Positions 17,072-24,567 of a stretch of DNA of 34,848 bases are shown here, piece after piece. This DNA is from an uncultured Sphingomonas sp. (GTDB taxonomy: Bacteria > Pseudomonadota > Alphaproteobacteria > Sphingomonadales > Sphingomonadaceae). Both the position numbers and the translations under genes were made by a program. Location of the stretch: the NCBI RefSeq assembly GCF_902806285.1, contig NZ_CADCWA010000004.1, forward strand, positions 1-34,848, written 5' to 3'. The notes under the pieces were generated by a model. The model had not been told where the DNA came from. It searched no databases and saw only the letters and a program-made list of their open reading frames with translations. How positions within the stretch are numbered: position 1 is the first letter of the stretch; every line of letters starts with the position of its first letter.

Positions 17072-18778
17072 ATGGGCGACGAGCATGTCCTGGCGGCCTT
17101 GCTGCCGGTGATCCTGCTGCTTGCGCTCGGGCTGTTCGCCGCTCTCGCATCGCGGGCGATCGGTCTCAGCCCGATCGTCGGCTATCTCGTGCTCGGCCTC
17201 GGCTTGCGCTTTGCAGGGTTGGACCGCGTCTTCGCCAGCGACACGGTCGCCATCCTGGCCGCGCTGGGCGTCGTGTTTCTGCTGTTCGACATCGGGCTCG
17301 ACTTCTCGTTCAAGCACATCCGGGCCCATGCCGCCGACATCTTCGGCTTCGGACCGGTACAGATGCTCGGCGGCACGATCGCCCTTGGCGGCGTTGCGCT
17401 GTTGGCAGGGTTCGCACTGCCCACGGCCCTGCTGGTCGGGGCGACATTGGCGCTGTCATCGACCGCCGTAGTCGCCCGCCTCATCGCCGAGCGGCATCAG
17501 CAGAACTGCCCCGTCGGCCTGACGGCAACCGCGATCCTCATCTTCCAGGACGTGGCCGCCATCTTCCTGCTCATCGTCGCCGGCGCCCTCGGCAGCGATG
17601 CGCCGCTACTACCCGCCTTCGGCCTGGCCCTGCTCAAGGCGGCCGCGGCGTTCGGGGTTGCGCTGCTCCTGGGCCGGCTGGTCGTGCGCCCGCTGTTCGC
17701 CACCATTGCGCGGAGCCGCAACGAGGAGGTGTTCACCGGCATCGCCTTGCTGGTGGCGCTGGCCGCGGGCTGGGCCACCGGCGCCATCGGCCTGTCATTG
17801 ACGCTGGGCGCTTTCCTGGGCGGCATGATCATCGCGGAAACCCCCTTCCGCGCGGTTATCCAGTCCGAGATCAAGCCGTTCCGCGGCCTCTTCCTGAGCT
17901 TCTTCTTCATCGCGGTCGGCCTGTCGATCGACCTGATGGTATTGCTGAGTGTCTGGCCCGCTTTGATCGGGGTGACGGTACTGCTTGTCGTGGTGAAGAT
18001 AGCCACCAATGCCGCGGCCAGCTTCTCGTTCCGGTGGTCGGTTCCGGGCTCCACCCAGCTCAGCTTCCTCCTGGCCCAGGGATCGGAGTTCGCCTTTGTG
18101 CTGCTCAGCCTGCCGCCGGTCCGGAACCTGGTCGGCGAACGCGCCAGCGCAGTGCTGATCGCCGCCGTCGCGCTGAGCCTGGCCGCAACCCCGACCATCG
18201 CCGAAGCGGGGCGGAACCTGGCGGGCCGCATGCGCATGCGCAAGCCGGTGCCGGCGGACCCGGAGCTGGAGCCGCAGGGAGAGATCGCACCCGTGTTCAT
18301 CGCGGGCATGGGCACGGCCGGGCGGACGCTGGCCGACGCGCTTGACGCGTTCGAGATCGGCTATGCCGCGGTCGAACGCGACGAAAGGCGCCTGCGGGAA
18401 GCCATCGCCGACGGCTACAAGGTAGCCTTTGGGAACTTTGCCGACCCCAGGATCTGGGGACCTGTTGCACTGCATGGCCGCCGGATCAGCGTGCTCACCA
18501 CCCCGTCGTTCGAGGTATCGCGCGCGCTGTCCGCTGCCATGCTGGACCTTTATCCGGCACTGACCCGGATCGCCATCGTGCATAGCGCCGAGCAGGCGGA
18601 ACAATACCGCTCCATCGGGATGCTCAGCGTGATCGACCGAAGCACCCCGCCCGGGCTCGACGTCGCTGAGCTGGTCCTGCGGCAACTCGGCATCGAGCCG
18701 GCGCGGGTCGACCGCTGGCTTGCCCAGGAAGTCGCGCGGGCGCTTGGCCCGGTGCCCGGCAGGGCCGAAGCGGCCTGA
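17072..18778 (+). CDS. CPA2-family monovalent cation:proton antiporter with regulatory NAD-binding domain
   Basis: 568 residues. Residues 1-385 are a Na+/H+ exchanger domain with about 12 helices, including the FDIGLDFSF and ALSSTAVVARL stretches and FQDVAA near residue 155 of the KefB/C type. Residues about 405-520 are a TrkA-N-like Rossmann domain (FIAGMGTAGRTLADAL). KefB/KefC relatives export potassium to acidify the cytosol during electrophile stress, which suits this region; the ion is inferred. ATG 17072 is preferred over TTG 17069. No SigF-like motif is found before it. Confidence 0.92.
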   Translation: MGDEHVLAALLPVILLLALGLFAALASRAIGLSPIVGYLVLGLGLRFAGLDRVFASDTVAILAALGVVFLLFDIGLDFSFKHIRAHAADIFGFGPVQMLGGTIALGGVALLAGFALPTALLVGATLALSSTAVVARLIAERHQQNCPVGLTATAILIFQDVAAIFLLIVAGALGSDAPLLPAFGLALLKAAAAFGVALLLGRLVVRPLFATIARSRNEEVFTGIALLVALAAGWATGAIGLSLTLGAFLGGMIIAETPFRAVIQSEIKPFRGLFLSFFFIAVGLSIDLMVLLSVWPALIGVTVLLVVVKIATNAAASFSFRWSVPGSTQLSFLLAQGSEFAFVLLSLPPVRNLVGERASAVLIAAVALSLAATPTIAEAGRNLAGRMRMRKPVPADPELEPQGEIAPVFIAGMGTAGRTLADALDAFEIGYAAVERDERRLREAIADGYKVAFGNFADPRIWGPVALHGRRISVLTTPSFEVSRALSAAMLDLYPALTRIAIVHSAEQAEQYRSIGMLSVIDRSTPPGLDVAELVLRQLGIEPARVDRWLAQEVARALGPVPGRAEAA

Positions 18779-18798
18779 CGCCGGGCCGGGCAGTTCCT

Positions 18799-18824
18799 GT
18801 AACCCGAAGACGCGGCGCTGCGAA
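18799..18824 (+). promoter_or_regulatory. SigF-like ECF promoter for the split-barrel flavoprotein / GlcG-like pair
   Basis: GTAACC at 18799-18804, 16 bases, CGAA at 18821-18824. It starts 20 bases after the antiporter stop and points at ATG 18948, leaving a leader of about 115 bases. Confidence 0.82.
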
Positions 18825-18947
18825 GCAAGACTGAAGCGCACAGGGCCGCACAGGGGCTACTTGGGCCCGCTTATAGCCAGCAGTTCTAGCACCGCAGCAG
18901 GCCCGGAACAGCGGTCCTTCTACCCTGACGCGAAAAGGAGCGTGATC

Positions 18948-19601
18948 ATGGCCTACGACTTCCTTGACCGTCTCACCACCCCGGGGGTTGAAGCCGCCCG
19001 GGTGGCGAATGGCTCCGGTGGGCTATGGGAAAACCTCCAGGGGGACCATTCGTCCGCCTGCTTCAGCGACCGGGAGAAGGCGTTCATCGCGGACCGCGAC
19101 AGCTTCTATCTAGCGAGCGTTTCGCAGACTGGTTGGCCGTACATCCAGCATCGTGGCGGTCCGCCCGGTTTCCTGCGGGTGCTGGATCCGGAGACGCTTG
19201 GGTTCGCCGACTATCGTGGGAACCGCCAATATCTCAGCCTCGGCAACATCGCCGACGACGATCGGGTCGCGCTGTTCCTGATGGACTATCCCCACCGTCG
19301 CCGGCTCAAGGTCCTGGCGCACATGACGGCGCACGACCTCGCCACCGCACTCGACCTCGCCCGGCACCTGACAACGCCTGGCTATCGTGGGGTCGCCGAG
19401 CGCGCCTTTACCTTACGGCTGGAAGCCTTTGACTGGAACTGCCCCCAGCACATCACCCCCAGGTTCACGGCGGCTGAGGTCGAGGCGGGAACGGCTCCGT
19501 TGCGCGAACGGCTCGCCGCACTGGAAATCGAGAACGAGCGGCTGCGCGACGCCATGACGAACACGACCGTTGCGCCCGTCCAAGAAGGAAACCGGAGATG
19601 A
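18948..19601 (+). CDS. Pyridoxamine 5'-phosphate oxidase-family split-barrel flavoprotein
   Basis: 217 residues. The fold is suggested by DRDSFYLASVSQTGWPYIQHRGGPPGF-type sequence around residues 45-72 and by the following YRGNRQYLSLGNIADDDRV stretch. Members bind FMN, F420 or haem and reduce small molecules. A short C-terminal coiled coil (about 185-205, rich in Leu, Glu and Arg) may mediate pairing. ATG 18948 has AAGGAG seven bases upstream. It overlaps the secreted GlcG-like gene by four bases and has a SigF-like promoter upstream. Substrate unknown. Confidence 0.88.
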   Translation: MAYDFLDRLTTPGVEAARVANGSGGLWENLQGDHSSACFSDREKAFIADRDSFYLASVSQTGWPYIQHRGGPPGFLRVLDPETLGFADYRGNRQYLSLGNIADDDRVALFLMDYPHRRRLKVLAHMTAHDLATALDLARHLTTPGYRGVAERAFTLRLEAFDWNCPQHITPRFTAAEVEAGTAPLRERLAALEIENERLRDAMTNTTVAPVQEGNRR

Positions 19602-20131
19602 AGAAACCGTTGCTCACCCTGAGCGCAGCCGCCGCCACGGCCTTGACCAACGCGCCCGCGCAGGCCCAGGTCGCCACATCGGGCTATAGCCTGCCCTTGG
19701 CGCTGGCGATGGAGGCCGCCGCAGAGGCGGTGCGGGTTTGCGAGGGCAACGGCTACGCCGTGTCTGCCTCGATCGTCGAGCCTTCCGGGCTGATCAAGGT
19801 CCAGGCCAAGGGCGATCATTCCACGGTCCACACCCGCGACTCCAGCTTCCGCAAGGCTTATACGGTGGTGACCCTGGGGCCGATTTTCCGCTTCGATACC
19901 ACAAGCGCTTTCGCCGAACTCGCGTCCAAGAACCCGGCCGGACCCGCGCTGTCCTCGCTGCCGGACATCCTGCCGCTGGCGGGCGGCGTCGCGATCAAGG
20001 CGGGCAACGAGATCGTCGCGGCGATCGGGGTCGGAGGTGCCCCGGGCGGCGACAAGGACGAGGTCTGCGCTCACGCCGGGGCCGCGAAGATCCAGGCTCG
20101 CGTCACCGCCGCCCAGAAGCGGCCAGCCTGA
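19598..20131 (+). CDS. GlcG/HbpS-family protein, secreted
   Basis: 177 residues with a Sec signal peptide (MKK start, hydrophobic stretch, AQA cleavage near residue 23) and a single GlcG/HbpS domain: LALAMEAAAEAVRVCEGNGY, SFRKAYTVVT, LPLAGGVAIKAG and AIGVGGAPGGDKDEVCA. HbpS of Streptomyces binds haem and takes part in redox sensing, but many members are uncharacterised. Overlap with the flavoprotein gene implies one transcript from the SigF-like promoter. Confidence 0.9.
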   Translation: MKKPLLTLSAAAATALTNAPAQAQVATSGYSLPLALAMEAAAEAVRVCEGNGYAVSASIVEPSGLIKVQAKGDHSTVHTRDSSFRKAYTVVTLGPIFRFDTTSAFAELASKNPAGPALSSLPDILPLAGGVAIKAGNEIVAAIGVGGAPGGDKDEVCAHAGAAKIQARVTAAQKRPA

Positions 20132-20189
20132 CGCTGCAGGCCGCTACCGTTCCGGCTCGGCTGCGCCCGGGCAATCCCGTCGGAGCACC

Positions 20190-21242
20190 TCAGCAGCAGC
20201 CGCCGCTCGCCTCCGGGGCCGTCGCCTTCGCACTGAACGGGCTCGACGTGCCGCACCCGGCGAACACACCGTAGTGACGACTGAAATCGCCAAAGAACTC
20301 GAAGTGGGCGGCAAAGCGCGTGTCGCGGAGCATCTTCCACGTATTCCCGCAAACCGGGAACAGCCGGCCGGCCTCGATCAGGTGATGACCGTCCAGTTCG
20401 AACACGCGCTCCGAACCGGGCACCGTTCCGAGGTAGCGTACGGCCTGGCCATAGTCTTCGCATTGCGGCTCCAGCCCCTCAAGCTTGAACAGGCGGTAGG
20501 TCGCCGAATGGAATGCGATTCCGTCAAGCCGCGCAGCGATCGCCGGATCGCCAATGCTCAACGGCCGGTCGGTGACTAGCCGCGGATCGGCGAAGCCCGC
20601 CTGCTTGGCGAGGCTGTCGAAGTCGCCCCAATAGAGCGCACCCGCCAGGCACTCGCCATGCAGGACCGGGTCGGAGAGCAGTGCTTCGGGCACGCGGCGG
20701 TCGGCATAGACATCAGAGAAGTAGAGCTCACCGCCAGGCTTGAGCAGCCGGTGGGCGGCGCGCAGAACCGCCAGCTTGTCGTGCACGAGATTGATGACGC
20801 AGTTGGAGACGATCACGTCGAAGCCTGCATCAGGCAGGCCGAGCGCCTGCAGATGCTCGATGTCGCCCTCGACGAACCGGACGTTGGAGTGGGCGTAGCC
20901 GAACCGCTCGCGGTGCCAGTCCAGGTGGCGGTTGGCGACGGAGAGCTGCTCGGCGGTCGCATCGACCCCGGTGACGCTGCCCGCCTCGCCGACGAGCTGT
21001 GCCAGCAGATAGGCGTCCTGTCCCGATCCGGAGCCGAGGTCGAGCACATGAGCGCCGGCGATTGCCTGCGGAACGACCAGCCCGCAGCCATAGTAACGCG
21101 AACGGACTTCCTCATGCACGTTGTTCAGGGCCGCCTGGATTGCTGGCGGCGGGGCGGCAGGGCTGCAGCACGCGTCGGTACGCAGGTCCTGTGAGCCGCT
21201 TAGGATCTCGCCATAATAATGCTGGCTGTTTTCGATGTTCAT
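20190..21242 (-). CDS. arsM: Arsenite S-adenosylmethionine methyltransferase ArsM
   Basis: 350 residues. The SAM site is VLDLGSGSGQDAYLL near residue 67. All three cysteines expected of As(III) methyltransferases are present: Cys53 (YYGCGLVVP), Cys148 (SNCVINL) and Cys198 (HGECLAGALY). There are also vicinal pairs at 25-26 and at the very C-terminus. It methylates trivalent arsenic with SAM and thiols. It lies 40 bases behind the aquaporin gene on the same strand, and both appear to be read from the SigF-like promoter at 22050-22075. No arsR or arsenate reductase gene is nearby. Confidence 0.93.
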   Translation of the reverse strand: MNIENSQHYYGEILSGSQDLRTDACCSPAAPPPAIQAALNNVHEEVRSRYYGCGLVVPQAIAGAHVLDLGSGSGQDAYLLAQLVGEAGSVTGVDATAEQLSVANRHLDWHRERFGYAHSNVRFVEGDIEHLQALGLPDAGFDVIVSNCVINLVHDKLAVLRAAHRLLKPGGELYFSDVYADRRVPEALLSDPVLHGECLAGALYWGDFDSLAKQAGFADPRLVTDRPLSIGDPAIAARLDGIAFHSATYRLFKLEGLEPQCEDYGQAVRYLGTVPGSERVFELDGHHLIEAGRLFPVCGNTWKMLRDTRFAAHFEFFGDFSRHYGVFAGCGTSSPFSAKATAPEASGGCC

Positions 21243-21282
21243 GCCGCGACCTCGAGGTTGGGGATGGGAGAGCGTCAGGCCC

Positions 21283-22017
21283 TTAGACCGGTGCCTTGGG
21301 GAAGAGGTACGAGCCTAGCGCCGACCCGGCGAGCGCGCCGGCCAGCTGGGCCAGCACGAACCCGGGCACATCGGTGGGGGCAATGCCGGCGAAGCTGTTG
21401 GTCAAAGCGCGCGCAGCGGTGATCGCCGGGTTGGCGAAGCTGCTGGATGAGGTGAACCAGTAGGCCGCGGAGATGTACAGAGCGACCGCGGGCGCGATCC
21501 AGGATGGCTTGTGCCGCGCCGTCCCGACGATCGTCAGGATGAGGCCGAAGGTCCCGACGAACTCGCCTAGCCACTGCCCCGGACCGGTCCGCGCCTTGGC
21601 GGATAGTTCCAGCAGCGGCATCTCGAACATCGCGTGCACGACCAGAATGCCGGCGATGCCAGCGATCAGCTGCGTGAGGGCGAACAGGCCGGCCTCGCGC
21701 CAGGACTGGTCGCCTCGCAGCGCCGCGACCATGCTGACTGCCGGATTCATCTGCGCGCCCGATACCGGCGCCAGCATGGTGATAAGCACAAACAGCATCG
21801 CACCGGTCGCGGCCATGTTGGCCAGCAGCGCCAGCGCCACGTTGCCGCCCGCCAGCCGTTCGGCCATGACGCCCGACCCGACCACGGCGGCGAACAGCAG
21901 GAAAGATCCCGTCGCTTCCGCTGCGGCCCGTCGGCCGAGCGGCGCAAGCGTCATGAGGGCCGGCTCGCCGGAGCGCGGCACGCGTCTAGCTGGGCCTGCG
22001 ATATGGACGCTACGCAT
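21283..22017 (-). CDS. MIP-family aquaporin/aquaglyceroporin, probably AqpS-like
   Basis: 244 residues with six predicted helices and two half-helix NPA motifs, GAQMNPAVS near residue 91 and SFANPAITAAR near residue 198. Channels of this family pass water, glycerol or arsenite; next to arsM an arsenite or methylarsenical role is likely but inferred. ATG 22017 has GGGGA upstream and lies about 26 bases after the predicted transcript start; ATG 21954 is a shorter alternative. It is divergent from doxX. Confidence 0.92.
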   Translation of the reverse strand: MRSVHIAGPARRVPRSGEPALMTLAPLGRRAAAEATGSFLLFAAVVGSGVMAERLAGGNVALALLANMAATGAMLFVLITMLAPVSGAQMNPAVSMVAALRGDQSWREAGLFALTQLIAGIAGILVVHAMFEMPLLELSAKARTGPGQWLGEFVGTFGLILTIVGTARHKPSWIAPAVALYISAAYWFTSSSSFANPAITAARALTNSFAGIAPTDVPGFVLAQLAGALAGSALGSYLFPKAPV

Positions 22018-22049
22018 GGTCGATGATCCCCAAGGGTCGTTGCAAGTGC

Positions 22050-22075
22050 TTCGGCCGCATGGCGGGTGAAGTTAC
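22050..22075 (-). promoter_or_regulatory. SigF-like ECF promoter for aquaporin-arsM
   Basis: On the minus strand: GTAACT (22075-22070), 16 bases, CGAA (22053-22050). The predicted start near 22043 leaves a short leader to ATG 22017. Confidence 0.85.
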
Positions 22076-22144
22076 GCCCGGCATGTCAAACGGGTGCGAT
22101 GATCGTCCAGGTCCGTCAGCTGAGCTGTCCCGACACTGAATCTC

Positions 22145-22169
22145 GTAACTTTTCCAGACGCCGCGCGAA
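22145..22169 (+). promoter_or_regulatory. SigF-like ECF promoter for doxX, spacing one base short
   Basis: GTAACT at 22145-22150, 15 bases, CGAA at 22166-22169. It points at ATG 22204, about 27 bases after the predicted start. It is divergent from the aquaporin promoter 70 bases away. Confidence 0.65.
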
Positions 22170-22203
22170 ACGCCAGCAACATCCGGCAGACAGGAGTTCA
22201 GGC

Positions 22204-22695
22204 ATGTTGATTGCGGGCGATACGGCAGTGACCGCATCCGGCACGATGGAGAGTGGCGCTGGGCAGGCGGCTTCGCTGCTGTTGTTGCGGATCGGCACTG
22301 GGCTGCTCCTCGTCCTGTGGGGTTCGCTTCGGGTGCTTGCGCCCGCAACGGGACCTGGTCTGGCCAACAAATATTATGGCGGCCTGCTGGACCTGACGGT
22401 GGTACAGAGGGCCTTTGGAGCCGCTGAAGTAATCCTTGGCATGCTGGTCGTGCTGGGATTGTTCCGGCGCTTCGCTTACCCGGCACAGGCGCTTATCCTG
22501 GTCCTTGGAGCGACAGCCTTGTGGCGCTACCTGCTCGATCCCATGGGGTTGTACCTGCTCGACAAGGAAAGCAGTCAGATCCTCTTTTTCCCCTCGATCA
22601 CGGTCGCCGCGGCGACCTTGGTCCTGCTGGCATTCCGCCAGGCCGACCGCTGGTCGCTCGATAGCAGGCTGGCTGACCGGAGGGGCGCCAGGTGA
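22204..22695 (+). CDS. DoxX-like inner-membrane protein
   Basis: 163 residues with four predicted membrane helices and the DoxX-type pattern: LLLLRIGTGLLLVLWG, the AFGAAEVILGMLVVLGLFRRFAY stretch split around residues 62-84, and a last helix near 125-145. DoxX proteins are linked to thiol and oxidative stress. AGGAG lies seven bases before ATG 22204. It has a SigF-like promoter and may be cotranscribed with the sigma-NrsF pair, giving an autoregulatory loop, though 355 bases separate them. Confidence 0.85.
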   Translation: MLIAGDTAVTASGTMESGAGQAASLLLLRIGTGLLLVLWGSLRVLAPATGPGLANKYYGGLLDLTVVQRAFGAAEVILGMLVVLGLFRRFAYPAQALILVLGATALWRYLLDPMGLYLLDKESSQILFFPSITVAAATLVLLAFRQADRWSLDSRLADRRGAR

Positions 22696-23050
22696 CCAAC
22701 AGTCGCCCCGGCAAGCTCTGCCTCCTTGCTGTTACCGCTGCAGGGGCGGATCGGGTATTGGCCCACTAGCTGCCAGTCCGCTTACGGCCATGTCGGGGCG
22801 CGGCGCTCCCGCACTGGCTCTACGCGAACGTTCGGCCGCTTCTGTCTCGCTGCCAGGTGCCCCGCTGCGGCAATGGCCTGCACCTCGGGTGGAAAGGTCG
22901 CGTTCACGCGCGTCGCGCCCGCACCCTGTCAAGAGCGCCAACAGCGGCAATCGCTCAGCCGAGAAAGAGTCGCTTCGTCTTATCCTGCTTGATGCCGTCC
23001 AAGACCTTGTTGACCTGTCGCTGTTTCGATTCGCGCCGCTTTCAGGTTAC
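22696..23050. other. Gap between doxX and the sigma factor gene
   Basis: About 355 bases. The plus-strand frame of the sigma factor is open throughout but has no family-like sequence before ATG 23051. On the minus strand, 23040-22954 encodes a Lys/Arg-rich helical tail that ends in a stop and has no start codon, possibly a gene remnant. A minus-strand frame from TTG 22950 looks unconvincing. The backward SigF-like motif lies at the right end. Confidence 0.4.
23025..23050 (-). promoter_or_regulatory. SigF-like motif pointing backward from the sigma factor start
   Basis: On the minus strand: GTAACC (23050-23045), 16 bases, CGAA (23028-23025). The -35 box touches the ATG of the sigma gene. It would drive a transcript away from it, where no convincing gene exists. 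Confidence 0.5.
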
Positions 23051-23665
23051 ATGGCTGCTCGCTTGGAGGTCGACCTGCTCAAGGATGGAAAGCCGCTGAC
23101 CGTTGCCAGGGCCGCCATCAATGCCGATTGGAGTGCGCTCCTCACGGCGGCGCAGGCGGGCGACGCCGACGCGTATCGCCGCTTCCTCGGCGCAGTCGTG
23201 CCGTTTGTGCGGACGGTCGCCCGCCGGCGCTGCTGGTCCGAGGACCAGGCCGAGGACGTGGTGCAGGACGTCCTGCTGACCATTCACCGCGTCCGGCACA
23301 CCTACGAGCCCGGGCGACCGGTCAAGCCTTGGCTCACCGCGATCACTGTTCGCAGGGCAATCGATGCGACCCGCAAGCGTGGCCGTGTCAGCGCGCGGGA
23401 AGTGTTCGATGAGCATGCCTATGAAACCTTTGCCGACCCGGGAGCGAACCAGGAGGTGGACAAGGACGCGCCGAAGATACTGGCCGGAATGACGGCGGGT
23501 CTTACGCGCGGGCAGAAGGAAGCGATCGACTTGGTCAAGGTCAAAGAGATGTCGCTGGCCGAAGCCTCCGCGTTTTCCGGCCAGACAGTCGCCTCGCTCA
23601 AGGTCAACATTCATCGCGCGATCAAGAAGATGCGGCTCGATTTACTGGGGAAGTCATCCGAATGA
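23051..23665 (+). CDS. sigF: ECF-type RNA polymerase sigma factor, SigF-like
   Basis: 204 residues with region 2 at about 25-105 (AEDVVQDVLLTIHRVRHTY, GRPVKPWLTAITVRRAID) and region 4 at about 145-195 (LTRGQKEAIDLVKVKEMS...LKVNIHRAIKKM). Its last four bases overlap the start of an NrsF-type anti-sigma gene, the arrangement of Caulobacter sigF-nrsF. I chose ATG 23051, where the family homology and the paralogue begin; the ribosome site is weak (CAGG). It is the best candidate to read the GTAAC(C/T)-N16-CGAA promoters of the window. Confidence 0.93.
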   Translation: MAARLEVDLLKDGKPLTVARAAINADWSALLTAAQAGDADAYRRFLGAVVPFVRTVARRRCWSEDQAEDVVQDVLLTIHRVRHTYEPGRPVKPWLTAITVRRAIDATRKRGRVSAREVFDEHAYETFADPGANQEVDKDAPKILAGMTAGLTRGQKEAIDLVKVKEMSLAEASAFSGQTVASLKVNIHRAIKKMRLDLLGKSSE

Positions 23666-24336
23666 CGCGCCTGCCGCATACCCTGCTGATCGAAGAGCTG
23701 ACTGCGGATGTACGGCCGGTCAGGCCGCTCGCCTCACCGTTGCGGCGAGCCGCCTCGACGCTCATGGCGCTCGCTCTGGTCGCGACACTGGCAGTGCTGG
23801 TCGCCTCGAACCTTACCCAATTCCGGAGCCTGCATGCGGGGCGCGAGGTGCTGCTGATGCTGGAGATGGCGGCGATGCTCGCCACCGGGGCCTTGGCGAT
23901 CACCGGGGCGTTCTTCGCATCCGTACCTGGTCGCGCGCGGGGGTGGCTTCTGGCGCCTTTGCCGTTCTTCGCCGCATGGCTGCTGTTCAGCGGTACGGGT
24001 TGCTACAACCTGATGATCTCCAATGGCGGCACAGGCTCTGGGCAACCCTCGGGAGATAGTACGCACTGCCTCCTATTCATCCTCGGGGTCAGTGCGCTCC
24101 TCGCGCCGGCGGTGATCTGGCGGCTTTCGCGGGCAGCTCCGATCGACCCGCTACCCGTAGCGCTGCTTGGCGGCCTCGGAGTAGCGGCGCTCAGCGCGTT
24201 CCTGCTGCAGTTCTTCCATCCCTTCGCCGTGACCTTCCTGGACCTGGGCGTGCACCTCGCCGCCATCCTGCTGGTGGTGGGGGTCACGGGCCTGCTGAAC
24301 CGGCGAGCGCTCATCGGCAGGAAGTTACCCGTTTGA
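23662..24336 (+). CDS. nrsF: NrsF / DUF1109-type membrane anti-sigma factor
   Basis: 224 residues with a cytosolic N-terminus of about 30 residues and six predicted helices (about 35-50, 63-86, 95-112, 137-155, 165-185, 195-213). Two cysteines, Cys114 (SGTGCYNL) and Cys136 (DSTHCLLF), are candidates for the redox or metal switch described for Caulobacter NrsF, where paired cysteines control release of SigF. Start overlap with the sigma gene ensures balanced translation. Family assignment rests on the partner, topology and the DSTHC block. Confidence 0.88.
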   Translation: MTRLPHTLLIEELTADVRPVRPLASPLRRAASTLMALALVATLAVLVASNLTQFRSLHAGREVLLMLEMAAMLATGALAITGAFFASVPGRARGWLLAPLPFFAAWLLFSGTGCYNLMISNGGTGSGQPSGDSTHCLLFILGVSALLAPAVIWRLSRAAPIDPLPVALLGGLGVAALSAFLLQFFHPFAVTFLDLGVHLAAILLVVGVTGLLNRRALIGRKLPV

Positions 24337-24459
24337 CGCTTGCCACCGTGCGTGATCGGGGCGAATTCCAAGCCTTCCGAAACATCAACGTTCAACTCCC
24401 ATGCAGTGGCACAAGCCCCCGAGCGGTGGGCCGCCGTGACCTGAGGTCCGACAGCTCAT

Positions 24460-24485
24460 GTAACTTGAGGCGGGGCATCGGCGAA
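24460..24485 (+). promoter_or_regulatory. SigF-like ECF promoter for the glycoside hydrolase gene
   Basis: GTAACT at 24460-24465, 16 bases, CGAA at 24482-24485. It lies after the nrsF stop and about 80 bases before GTG 24568. Confidence 0.82.
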
Positions 24486-24567
24486 TGGAGCCAAGGGCGC
24501 GCAGTAGCGCGGCATGTTCGGCGGGTTCTCAGCTCCGGCCGCGGGGGCGTAGCGGAGATGCAAAACT

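Noticed and set aside
22732-22950. Minus-strand frame from TTG with a lipobox-like LLTGC
   Set aside because: The signal part is too short, there is no ribosome site, and the rest is arginine-rich low complexity. It could matter only if the backward promoter at 23025 is real.
14650-24560. Shared 14-mer GCGTAGCGGAGATG before the AraC gene at 14669 and the glycosidase at 24568
   Set aside because: It includes the ribosome site in both places and no wider similarity surrounds it, so chance plus a common GGAG core explains it.
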